Shown piece after piece: positions 11,490 to 23,500 of a stretch of 64,000 bases of DNA; the stretch's first letter is position 1; each line of letters opens with the position of its first letter. The DNA lies in contig OZ024809.1 in assembly GCA_964017045.1 (NCBI GenBank), positions 2,232,001 through 2,296,000 on the forward strand. Direction: 5' to 3'. Origin of the DNA: Omphiscola glabra (Eukaryota > Mollusca > Gastropoda > Lymnaeidae). The position numbers and the translations under genes were made by a program. The notes under the pieces are model-generated. The model had not been told where the DNA came from, did no database searches, and was given only the letters and a program-made list of their open reading frames with translations.

Positions 11490-11815
11490 TACGCAAAGAA
11501 TTCTATATACAAGGGTAGCAAGGCACTCTATGAAGCCAAAGAAATTTTGTGTACATGGGTAGCAAGGCACTCTATGAAGCCAAAGAAATTCTGTGTACAA
11601 GGGTAGCTAGGCACTCTATGAAGCCAAAGAAATTCTGTGTACAAGGGTAGCTAGGCACTCTATGAAGCCAAAGAAATTTTGTGTACAAGGGTAGCAAGGC
11701 ACTCTATGAAGCCAAAGAAATTTTGTGTACAAGGGTAGCAAGGCACTCTATGAAGCCAAAGAAATTTTGTGTACAAGGGTAGCTAGGCACTCTATGAAGC
11801 CTAAGAATTCCAATT
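11490..11815. repeat. 44-bp tandem repeat related to the array at 52.25-52.85 kb
   Basis: Seven units contain GCACTCTATGAAGCCAAAGA and GTGTACAAGGGTAGCAAG. The left flank TTACGCAAAG and the right flank CCAATTAAATG both resemble the flanks of the 45-bp array at 52254-52850, so the two appear to be copies of one dispersed element that carries an internal satellite. Confidence 0.93.
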
Positions 11816-11837
11816 AAATGTTGAAGAAACTTAAATT

Positions 11838-12096
11838 TTCACCCCCCCCCCCCCCCCCCCCCGTTAATTTTTGAAACTATTTTACTGCACATACTTTCTT
11901 TGCGTAATGAATAAAGATAAAGAGTCACAGTCAGTGGTGTTAGGGGTGGTTCGCCCAAGGCGCCACTGCTTTCTTTAGTTTGAGGAGCTTCCTCTTTTAT
12001 TGTTTTATTTTGATAAATTTTCTTGGAAAAGGGGGGGGGGGTGTAATAAAATTTAGCCCACCCGGGCGGCACAAACCCTAGCTATGCCACTGGACT
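11838..12096 (-). mobile_element. GTAGCTAG-family dispersed repeat, probably - orientation
   Basis: The right end reads CCTAGCTATGCCACTGG, the complement of the CAGTGGCGTAGCTAG end seen elsewhere, preceded by CCCACCCGGGCGGCAC. Poly-C (about 11841-11862) and poly-G (about 12030-12041) runs lie inside. The left limit is uncertain. Confidence 0.4.
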
Positions 12097-12235
12097 TAAT
12101 TTATATTCATCCCCCCCCCCCCACTGTTTTGATAAATTCATGTTTGACATTCGTTGCTTTTAACAAAGAAAACCCATGTAACACGTTGGAATAAAGTCGA
12201 GCAGAACCATCACAATTTCCTATTTGTATCTTTAC

Positions 12236-12476
12236 AGATGGGAGCTCAACAGCAACATGTGCCGTAGTCTGATCCGTGCTCAACAGCAACATGTTTAGTC
12301 TGACTGGGGCTGAACAGCAACATGATTAGTTTGACTGGTGCTCAACAGCAACATGTTTAGTCCGACTGGTGCTTAAAAACAACATGTGCCGTAGTCTGAC
12401 TGGTGCTCAACAGCAACAGGTTTAGTCTGACTGGTGCTCAACAGCAACAGGTTTAGTCTGACCGGTGCTCAACAGC
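12236..12476. repeat. About 31-bp tandem repeat
   Basis: About seven units containing TGACTGGTGCTCAACAGCAA followed by CATG or CAGG. Confidence 0.9.
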
Positions 12477-12539
12477 TGCATCTTTATCAACGCAGCTGTG
12501 ACTAGCTGAAATATTTGGCTGACACAGCCTAGCTGTTTA

Positions 12540-12860
12540 ACGCTAATATGGGATAAGATGGTCCAATTGGATTAGAATACCACTGAATTACAAAATCACA
12601 ACTGGATTAAGGTACCACTGGATTACACCGGCACAACTGGATTAGCGAAGCACTGGATTGATAATGGGCTACTGAGTTAGACTTAGAACTTAAGCAAAGA
12701 CTGGCTTATGATAATCCAAACTGTCTAATTAATGTAGTCCATTAAAGCACACATGGATTATACTTTTACTGCTGGATTAACTATACTAGTGCTGCTGGAT
12801 TATACTAGTGCTACTGGATTATACTAGTGCTACTGGATTATACTAGTGCTACTGGATTAA
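12540..12860. repeat. CACTGGATTA-type repeats, ending in a 19-bp array
   Basis: Scattered ACTGGATTA motifs sharpen into four or five 19-bp units of TACTAGTGCTACTGGATTA at about 12780-12858. Confidence 0.8.
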
Positions 12861-12934
12861 GTCTTCATCACACCAAGCAGCAATGGGGGATACATTTCTC
12901 AGTGGGATCAGCATCTACTTGAAATACAAGCAAG

Positions 12935-13715
12935 ATGGCAACTCAACTGAAGGGTAAGTCCACTCAACTGAAGGGTACCTCCACTCAACTGAAGGGTAAG
13001 TCCACTCAATTGAAGGGGAAGTCCACTCAACTGAAGGGTATGTCCACTCAACTGAAGGGTAAGTCCACTCAATTGAAGGGTAAGTCCACTCAACTGAAGG
13101 GTAAGTCCACTCAACTGAAGGGTAAGTCCACGCAACTGAAGGGTAAGTCCACTCAATTGAAGGGGAAGTCCACTCAACTGAAAGGTATGTCCACTCAACT
13201 GAAGGGTAAGTCCACTCAACTGAAGGGTAAGTCCACTCAACTGAAGGGTAAGTCCACTCAACTGAAGGGTAAGTCAACTCAACTGAAGGGTACCTCCACT
13301 CAACTGAAGGGTAAGTCCACTCAATTGAAGGGGAAGTCCACTCAACTGAAGGGTATGTCCACTCAACTGAAGGGTAAGTCCACTCAACTGAAGGGTAAGT
13401 CCACTCAACTGAAGGGTAAGTCCACTCAACTGAAGGGTAAGTCCACTCAACTGAAGGGTAAGTCCACTCAACTGAAGGGTAAGTCCACTCAACTGAAGGG
13501 TACCTCCACTCAACTGAAGGGTAAGTCCACTCAATTGAAGGGTAAGTCCACTCAACTGAAGGGTATATCCACTCAACTGAAGGGTAAGTCCACTCAACTG
13601 AAGGGTAAGTCTACTCAACTGAAGGGTAAGTCCACTCAACTGAAGGGTAAGTCCACTCAACTGAAGGGTAAGTCCACTCAACTGAAGGGTAAGTCCACTC
13701 ACTGAAGGGTAAATC
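12935..13715 (+). repeat. 21-bp tandem repeat (37 units) with a 256-codon open frame
   Basis: The unit is ACTCAACTGAAGGGTAAGTC followed by C. In the + frame starting at ATG 12935 it encodes a heptapeptide STQLKGK repeated through 13705. A 1-bp deletion in the last unit (CACTCACTGAAG) shifts that frame and ends it. Variants in this frame are synonymous at Ser (TCA, TCT), Thr (ACG), Leu (TTG), the first Lys (AAA) and Gly (GGG). Only the last codon changes residue (Lys to Thr, Met or Ile). The - strand frames are also open. No flanking coding sequence, signal peptide or homologue is recognised. Either a lysine-rich disordered repeat peptide or a non-coding satellite is possible. Confidence 0.95.
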
Positions 13716-13899
13716 CACACGTTGCAAACTACACATGCGTTGATGTGTTTGTGTGATGGGAGATTCTGTGGCTAACGTGCCACTAAGACTGGAGGGAGGA
13801 GGTATCAATGAAGTCATGGATAGAGAGATGGGAGTTTGTGTGAAAGCAGAGGAAAGAGGCAGGTGGTAGCTAGTGTACTACCTGGTGAGACGGGCAATA

Positions 13900-14060
13900 A
13901 AGTGCCTGTGTGACATGTGTGAGAGGGGCATTACGTGGCATGTGTGACATGTGTGAGAAGGGCATTACGTGGCATGTGTGACATCGGTGAAAGGGACGTG
14001 ACATGTGTGACATCGGTGAAAGGGCAGTACGTGACATGTGTGACTTCTGTGAAAGGGCAA
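13900..14060. repeat. About 35-bp tandem repeat
   Basis: Four or five degenerate units containing GGCATGTGTGACATGTGTGA and GGGCATTACGT. Confidence 0.85.
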
Positions 14061-14122
14061 TACACTACATGCGAGACCTAATCAAATGGCATGCATGAAA
14101 TCTGGGTAGGGGCACCAAGGGG

Positions 14123-14278
14123 CATATGTGCAAGGACGTAGCTAGATTAAGTGCAACCCGGTGAGGGCCAATCCTTTTGCTGACCATTTTTCACGAAAAC
14201 ATGACGCCCCTTAAAATAAAGACAAAAGTGCGGCTCGGATTGGACCACCCCCTTTCTCACCCCCTGTAACGCCATTGT
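14123..14278. mobile_element. MITE-like repeat, GTAGCTAG family
   Basis: It starts CAAGGACGTAGCTAG and ends CCCCTGTAACGCCATTG, imperfect inverted ends matching the family at 3.8 and 17.2 kb. Confidence 0.45.
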
Positions 14279-14454
14279 ATATGTGATAAGTATAACCCGC
14301 CACTGACTATGTGTGTAGGACTGCTGCACGAATGAGTGCCATGTGCTTTAAATTCCATTTTCTTACATTTATTACATGTTACTGACCTTAACTGTAAAAA
14401 ACATGTCAAATGGTGCACATATTGTGTCTAAACGAATGTGTTGTCCTTCTGCAG

Positions 14455-14515
14455 GCCAGTGTGTGTCAGCGACATTAACCACTATAGGTTCTACCAGTTC
14501 TCCCTTATACCAGCG
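14455..14515 (+). CDS. STRA6: STRA6-like exon A (first recognised)
   Basis: Acceptor CTTCTGCAG and donor GTGAGT. It enters in phase 2 and encodes residues 1-20, ending FYQFSLIPA, at the start of the first membrane helix. It lacks a usable ATG, so at least one exon lies upstream. Confidence 0.82.
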
Positions 14516-17500
14516 GTGAGTACTTGTGAAATAAAATAGACATTTGCACACAAAATAACATAAATAGAACATACTAGGAGTTGTGATATGAGTCAGTGAC
14601 ACAGTAGATTGTGGTCCTTGGCTAAGCGTCAGTGACACAGTACATTGTATATAAAGAGACTATTTTTTTCCCACAATTATTAAATTAATATTTACTATTA
14701 AGGGGTTTAACGTATAACCAGATGACAAACATGGGTCCATTTTCTAAAAGAAAAAAAAAAGATTTAGAACCTCTGCGCTGGCTTTTCACAAAAACATGAA
14801 CCGGACCTGAATAGAATGGGAAACAATTTAATTAAGATATTGATGAGTTCCAGACTCTGCCCCAGAGAGCCATGACTAGATCAGCCCTTCAGGGAAATAA
14901 GAACGCGTTTAGGGCATAAATGGAAGGGGACATCAAGGGTAGACAGGGCATCAATGGAATGGGACATCAAGGGTAGACAGGGCATCAATGAAATGGGACA
15001 TCAAGGGTAGACAGGGCATCAATGGAATGGGACATCAAGGGTAGACATGGCATAAATGGAATGGGACATCAAGGGCATACAGGGCATCAATGGAATGGGA
15101 CATCAAGGGTAGACAGGGCATCAATGGAATGGGACATCAAGGGTAGACAGGGCACCAAAGGAATGGGACATCAAGGGTAGACAGGGCATAAATGGAATGG
15201 GACATCGAGGGTAGACAGGGCACCAAAGTAAATGTTTCCGTTGAAAATTAACTACGGACATAAAATGGTTAATCTAACTACGACTTTATATCATTTAATT
15301 TATTTACAATGTTAAAAACAATAATATAAATAGCAGTTACTACGGTGAAAGCCGCAAGTTCGACCACAGTAGGGAAGTTTCTCTGCTGTACGGGACACAG
15401 CCCACACTTAAATCCGTGAGCACAACACAAACATCACCACGAATTCGGCCGATAGCCTCATGACAATTCAGAAACTGGTCGTCCAAATTAAGAAATTATG
15501 GGATTTGTCCGGTGTTTACAGAGACAATGGTTATTTCCCGATTAGGCCAGCTAAGCCCCGAAATAGCCGATTTCGGGTCTTGGCCGTAACATATACATTC
15601 AGCTTTGCAATATAAACATGATTATACTGGGTAATTTGGTGGATTTCATCATCATCATCAGGTCCCGTAGTCCTTCGACCGTTGGGGTGCGACAGATGAC
15701 ATAAAAACCATTCTTCTCCATTCCTCTCGGTCTTCTGCGCTACGCATAGCATCGCCTAGTTTTAATCCCGTCCATTCTTTGATATTATCTTCCCATCTTT
15801 TTCTTTGTCTTCCTCTTCTTCTTTTGGTGGATTTAGGTAAGCGTAATTTGTTAATATTTTGAATTATAATCTTTTTATTGATCGGGGTGTCTGAATGTTA
15901 TAATATCACCTTGTTTTGGGATATACCATCTTAATGCTATAATCCCACATTGTTGGGGGTATCGGAATGTTATAATCCCATATTATTGGGTAGCTTAATG
16001 TTATAATCCCACATTGTTTGGTATCTGAATGTTATAATCCCACCTTGTTTTGGGGTATTTTGATGCTATAATCCCACCTTGTTTGGGTATCTGAATGTTA
16101 TAATCCCACCTTGTTGGGGGTATCTGAATGTTATAATCCCACCTTGTTTTGGGGTATTTTGATGCTATAATCCCACCTTGTTGGGGTATCTGAATGTTAT
16201 AATCCCACCTTGTTGGGGGTATCTGAATGTTATAATCCGTCCTTGTTGGGGTATCTGAATGTTATAATCCCACCTTGTTGGAGTATATGAATGTTATAAT
16301 CCCACGTCTCTGAGCCACATGAGAAAACTCTGTACCACGAACAGTATAAAAAAAAAAGTGTCGTCGACAAGAATTCTTCATCTGAAGACTTTACTGAGGC
16401 GAAGTCACAGCTAGGTAATAATTATATTTGACCAAAGAGACGTGACTACAAGAATTATGTCCTCATTTGCTCCCTACAGGTTATACTCTCCATCATGTTA
16501 GCTGCCACAAAACAACGTAGAAAAAGGCTCTTGTCTGTTCTGGATGGCAGACCTGGTCTCATATAGTAAGTATTTGAATCACGTCATGCACTTGTCTTAA
16601 TCATTAGTATCATTATTTTAAAAGTAATCCCACAGTAACGTCATCAAAACACATAATTTCCGTTGTATGTCTGCATCTACGTCTGGAACTAGCGCTGCTG
16701 TTAAGATGGGGAAAAACATTGGTAGAGCGTTGCATGTTAAGGACTTGCTGTTGCGTCCCCTTTAAAAAAGGATTCTTCAACGTTTAAAAGCACGAAAATA
16801 CATTATTTAATTAATCATTTTATTTCAAGTTCGTTCAGAATGAATGGAACTTAGATGGACGCAGTTGATGGATGAATCGCGAATGACAAGGAACATGTGA
16901 AACTCTCCGATGTCATTAAACAACTTTGGATTTAAAATAAATAATATTTGCTTGCAACATTAAATGAAGTAGTTAAAAAAATATATAAATAGCTTATATA
17001 TATTATAGCTTATTTGTTCTCAGTGAAGTTGGAGTTTTGAATAGCTGAAATCTAAAATATTCGATTTATGAAAATATCCGCCATTTTTGAAGAGTTGTAG
17101 GTATTAATAATATCATCATGCCCTGGTTTTAAAGTTTTATTTATTGCAAGGGTGCTTAAGCAGGGTTCCCCGCAGTCTTGGGGTTCGGGTGGCTGCAGTG
17201 GCGTAGCTAGGGGGTGCGGACTGCACCGGGTGACAGCATCTCAGGTGAATGACACCGAATTAAAAAAATGCATATAAACAGATCACATACCTATCGGTCT
17301 AACCGTATATCATAAAAGGATGATCACATGTACATTTTCCACACATATGGCCAATACAAATGCGCGCTTTATTAAAAGTTCAAGGTTGAAGCGTCAGAAA
17401 TCAGATGACCCTATAATTAGGTCATAAAACACCGTTTTGACCATGACTCAAAGCCGATTGCAGTGTTCGGTAACTTTCGTAAGTGACACTCTTTTGCCGA

Positions 17501-20500
17501 AAATGCTTCATGTATTACATTTTTCGGTACTCCTGAGGAGAGGCTTAGCGTGTTTGGCGCCCGGGAACAAGATTCGCGCCCGGGAACAAGATTCATTTTA
17601 AAGCGCAACCTTTTCTTTTTTCAACTTTCAAGCCCATTATTTTTTATCAATAAAATAATATCAAAGATTATTTTTGGAACCCCTAACTAGCTGGCGCCCG
17701 GGGAAATCTGTCCCCCCCCCCCCCCCCCCATTTTACGTCTCTGCACTTGAGAGATTATTTTCTTTCTTTGCCGCATCCATTCATCGATGGGATGTTTGAA
17801 TTGAACACACTGGAATGTCGGTGATAAGACTGTCCACAACACGTTTGAATGTCGGTGATAAGACTGTCAACAACACACTGGAATGTCGGTGATAAGACTG
17901 TCAACAACACACTGGAATGTCGGTGATAAGACTGTCCACAACACGTTGGAATGTCGGTGATAAGACTGTCAACAACACACTGGAATGTCGGTGATAAGAC
18001 TGTCAACAACACGTTGGAATGTCGGTGATAAGACTGTCAACAACACATTGGAATGTCGGTGATAAGACTGTCAACAACACACTGGAATGTCGGTGATAAG
18101 ACTGTCAACAACACGTTGGAATGTCGGTGATAAGACTGTCAACAACACACTGGAATGTCGGTGATAAGACTGTCAACAACACGTTGGAATGTCGGTGATA
18201 AGACTGTCAACAACACACTGGAATGTCGGTGATAAGACTGTCAACAACACACTGGAATGTCGGGCTCATCATTCTGCGATTAAAACAGTGAAAGATAAGT
18301 CTTACGTACTGTAATCAATATGGGGAAATTAATCTCTTATCTAAGTATAGGGCTCGTTTTAAAACAGTTGTTGTTGTTGTTGTGCGTCCGTCAAATCGAC
18401 TAGGACCATCCAGTCATCCGGTTAGGGGGGTGGGTTACGGTGGGTTCGTAGGTGGCTTGCAAAACAGTACACAACAAAAGACGATACAATAGGTTAAATA
18501 CTATAACAACGAATACGATACTCAAACCAGGGCTAATTACAATTAATAAATGTTAATATGTTAATGATAAATTACAAAATCAAAAGAAACATAATTAAAG
18601 CTATCGACTTACAGAATAATGAATGGCTTGTACCGGTACAATGTTGAAAAATACACATTGTTGTAGAAAGGTACAATTGTGAAAAAGAATCCACACACAC
18701 ACAGTAAACAAATCTCTTGTCTCGTAGCAAAAATAACACACGCTCAAAATATCTCGTTATAAAAATGATAGCACCGCCTCAAAATAGATTTTCTCCTTTT
18801 ATAGACGGTTTTACTGATATTTCTAGAAATACCTTAAACAATGGTTTCTTTTCCAGAGTTCTCCAGACAATTCTACATCATTCTATGGGAACAGACTATT
18901 AATTTTATTAAGTTATAAACAAGATCAAGAGAGACTATTTTTAGCTAGCCATGCCCCAAATGCGGTTCCAAGCTTGGGAATAGCTAGAGTTCATAGCACG
19001 GGGAAATATGACGTAAACGCATCGTCTACATAACAATAAGTTTGTTGAATTATGTGTGGCGGGCATTGAAGCTCTATGTGATCCTTTTAAAAATTTAGAT
19101 ACAAGGACACGGACTTTTACATGCTGTCTATGATTTCACGTTTATCTGCTACTTTTTAGTTTGGGCTGATCGACCGGAGGAAGTTAATCTTGCACAGCAG
19201 TATCTGTAGACTAAATGCGTTACTCTGGACAAAGTGGGGACCAACCTAGAGGCCTTAAGATTGTTTCTGCACGAGAAGCGCTGTCTCTTGGTGGAACATG
19301 CTATTGAAAAGACCTTTTTAAAATCAGACCCATATGGAATGTCGGTTATTAAAAGATGCTGAACTCTCTGCGAGAAGAGGACAGTAGGGAGATACTGGAG
19401 GGTATAGATCGCTTTCATTCTGAACTCCAGAACAGATCATCAGCGGTCAAGGAAGTTTGGGGCTGTTTAAACCAAGATTCTACTATCAGCAAGTGAATAA
19501 AGGTTATTGGTGTCCGTCCCAAAATTAACCTCTTTCTATAATGAACGTTTAAGAGAAATAACAAGGCTTAGAAGATCCCTAAAAGCAGCTGATATTGATT
19601 TGGACTGGTCAGTATTTGGTGTTTTTAAATTCATAGCTTCCTAGAAACTCTTCCAATACTCTGGCTTAGCCTTCAATCGTTTCTTCAGATCTGTTTGATG
19701 TTAGCGGAGCTTTTTAAAGCTAATGCTTATCAAGAACGATCTACGATCCACCATGGGACAGTCAAGGCTTTCTGACCTGGATCTACTATCAATTGAAAGT
19801 GAAACGGCGAAAGATATTGTTACAATTCTTAAATAAATTTACCTTCTGACCTTCCATTAGATCTATTTAGTTTTTGTTCTGTGGACGTATTTTAACAAGA
19901 AGAAGTCCATCGTGTTGAGGGGGGGGGGGGGGGGGGGACACCAACCCTAGCTAAGAAACTGGGTGGCAGATTCAGGAAGGAAGTGTCACCGGTATGGGAA
20001 AACCCAGAAAATCATGTTTATTTGAAATTTTTATAGTCGCGGGGTGGTTGTGCAGAAAAATGGGTTGAAATGGAGATGCAGGTGCTTGAAAAGTTTTGAA
20101 ATCAAGATGGGGTGCGGTGCTGCAAAAAGTTTAAGAAACCGTAGTTTATTTGCTGAAGCTTTTCTGTATTTATTTATATTATTTATTGAATAAGTGTCAG
20201 CCAATCATCGTGATGTTTTTTTATTGAGGTAACATGATTACGCTAATCCCATCATCATGCTTTCAGCCCCATGGACACACTGACCAGGTCATCCAGGATC
20301 TCGTATTGCTGCGCCTTTGGTCTTACGGCCTTCTTGGTTTACACCATCCTGCTAGAGCAAAGGTTTGCCGTGGAGTACCATGGACCTATTGCCTTGAAAA
20401 GTGAGTGCATCTGCAGTACCGGTACATAGATGTGTCCGAGAGTCGTATGTGTGCCATATAGCCTTGAAAAGTAAGTGCATCTGCAGTGCCGGTACATAGA

Positions 20501-23500
20501 TGTGTCCGAGAGATATGTATATATTATCCGAGAGATAGTCATATGTGTCCGAGAGTCGTGTAAAGTATAATGTATATTTTGTGCCATATGGTCTTGAAAA
20601 GTAGACACATGTGTTCTATAGTCTTGAAGGTAGGTATATGAGTCTTGAAAGTGAGCATAGGTGTCCTAGAATTTTTTAAGTGATTCAGACCAGAGTTGTA
20701 CACCACCCGCTAACAGTCTGATTGCATGTAACGGGATTTGTTTTTCGTTTTGACTTACGGTGGTGTCATGGAATCAGGAGTGAATGCTTGATTATTAAAT
20801 AGGGCAGGTGAGCTGATGTCATTTACAAGAAATAAAGTCTGCCTCAAAGACATGTGTGCTCATTGGTTGATAAATGTACGCCTCAAAGACATGTGTGCTC
20901 ATTGGTTGATAAAAGTAGGCCACAAGGACGTGATTACTCATTGGTCGAAATATGTTATGGCGTAGTTTAAGTGACCTATTTAAATTAAATACAGCATATG
21001 TTCTATGTCCAAAGGACGTTTGTGTCCATATCCCAAGGACGTTTGTGTCCATGTCACAATGACTTTTAGCTCCGTTGATTGAACGCTGTGTGAACGTTCT
21101 AAAATACGTCGCTATGGACACTGTGTCTTATAGCGAGATAGAATGATTAGGTACATGTCGAGAGTTTGGGGTATTCTGGACCTGCAGTGTATTTGAATAG
21201 AGACTAAGTCCTTTTAGCAAGAAATAGTCCGCTGATGAAACTATATTTTTTCATGGATAGTCACGCATATTCTATTACTTTTAGCTGAATCAATCACGTT
21301 GCACGTCCAATGTTTCTTTCAGACATTCACCCCCCCCCCCATTTCTAAAAAGGGGGGGATTTAAGATTTTCGTGGGGGGGGGGACTTGCCCCCGGTGGGC
21401 AGCTCCCCCCCCCCCCCGAAAAGATGCCCAGTAACAACCAGACATCTAATAGCATTACATACTTCAAGCCACAAGTATATCTGACAGGCAACAACAACCA
21501 ATTATACTTGACAGATGTGCTTATTACTTTTTAAAGTTTATGTTGAGACTAATGAACATAATGTATATTGGACCCAAAAAATCTGCTCGCCCCTTAATAT
21601 GAGGAATTGACATTTTGTAAAATATTGATAAAAATTTTAGAAATAAGACTAATTTTTTAACTTTGAATCCATTCTAAAATGAATAGTTTGCAATGGGGAG
21701 ACAACAAAGTTCTAACGATTTGTCAGTAGTGACGTCAGAGATCACACTCAAGCAATTTATATTGTAAAAATAAAGCTAAATTCATTGCCTCAGTTTTTCA
21801 TCTGTCGGTCTTTTTGTTTTCACAGCTGCCAAGTTTTGTTTTCACAGCTGCCAAGTTTTATTTTCACAGCTGCCAAGTTTTGTTTTCACAGCTGCCAAAG
21901 TTTCATAGCTGCAATGTCTGTTGACCTACTTCCTACTCTCGTGGTTTTCATAATCTGTGAGAGGATCATGATCAGCAGCAAGTTTAACAATTTAAAAAAA
22001 AAAAGCAATTTATTGTCTCGTGTCCCCAGCTTTGATCGCCATCTTGTCCATGTTCATCTACGGGATGGTGTTCTTCCCTGTCTTTGCTTGTCTCGCTCTG
22101 GCGACGGCCTTCTCCTACGGCTTGGGCACCTTATATGTTTGGATGTTTCTGATTGTGGACATTTACAGACTCACAGAGTGCCAGTACAGCAGTGTAAGTA
22201 GCAATACAGCAGTATAAGTGCCAGTACAGCAGTGTAAGTAGCAATACAGCAGTGTAAGTACCAGTACAGCAGTGTAAGTAGCAATACAGCAGTGTAAGTA
22301 CCAGTACAGCAGTGTAGGCACCACTACAGCAGTGTGTCAGTACAGCAGTGTATGCACTTTGGTGTTCACCCACGACCTCAAGCAAAGGAATCAGCTTATA
22401 TTATAGTCTAAAACATTGATTGTTTTATTAACGATGTTATTTTGTCCGTCCTAGTTTGAAATGTAAATCTAATCATCTGACGTGATAAAAAGGACGTTTT
22501 GGCTAAATGCCTTCTTCTGGATCAAATACATACGATTGTTCAGACCTTCTATTAAAAATGCAAATTAAATGTTATTAAAGAACATAATCGTATTCCATGG
22601 AAATGCGCACAAAAAAGTTATTACCTGGCGAAAATTAAACCGTTAAAAATATAGTTTTATGGGAGGGGGCAAATTAACATATAGATCATGGGCTGTTTTT
22701 GGCAAGTTAACATATATATCATGGGCTTTTTGTGGCAAGGTAACATATCGAGCAAGAGCTGTTTTGGGCAAGTTAACATACAGATCATGGACTTTTTAGG
22801 GCAAGTTAACCTACAGATCATGGGCTGTTTTGGGCAATTTAACATACAGATCATGGACTTTTTGGGGCAAGTTAACCTACAGATCATGGGCTGTTTTGGG
22901 CAACATAACATACAGATCATGGATTTTGGGGGCAAGTTAACATACAGATCATGGACTTTTTGGGCAACATAACATACAGATCATGGATTTTGGGGGCAAG
23001 TTAACATACAGATCATGGACTTTTTGGGCAACATAACATACAGATCATGGATTTTGGGGGCAAGTTAACATACAGATCATGGACTTTTTGGGCAACATAA
23101 CATACAGATCATGGATTTTGGGGGCAAGTTAACATACAGATCATGGACTTTTTGGGCAACATAACATACAGATCATGGATTTTGGGGGCAAGTTAACATA
23201 CAGATCATGGACTTTTTGGGCAACATAACATACAGATCATGGATTTTGGGGGCAAGTTAACATACAGATCATGGACTTTTTGGGCAACATAACATACAGA
23301 TCATGGACTTTGGGGGCAAGTTAACATACAGATCATGGACTTTTTGGGCAACATAACATACAGATCATGGATTTTGGGGGCAAGTTAACATACAGATCAT
23401 GGACTTTTTGGGCAACATAACATACAGATCATGGATTTTGGGGGCAAGTTAACATACAGCTCATGGACTTTTTGGGCAACATAACATACAGATCATGGAT

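Noticed and set aside
22020..22217. Independent 65-residue protein
   Set aside because: It is exon D of the STRA6-like gene read through the donor into the intron.
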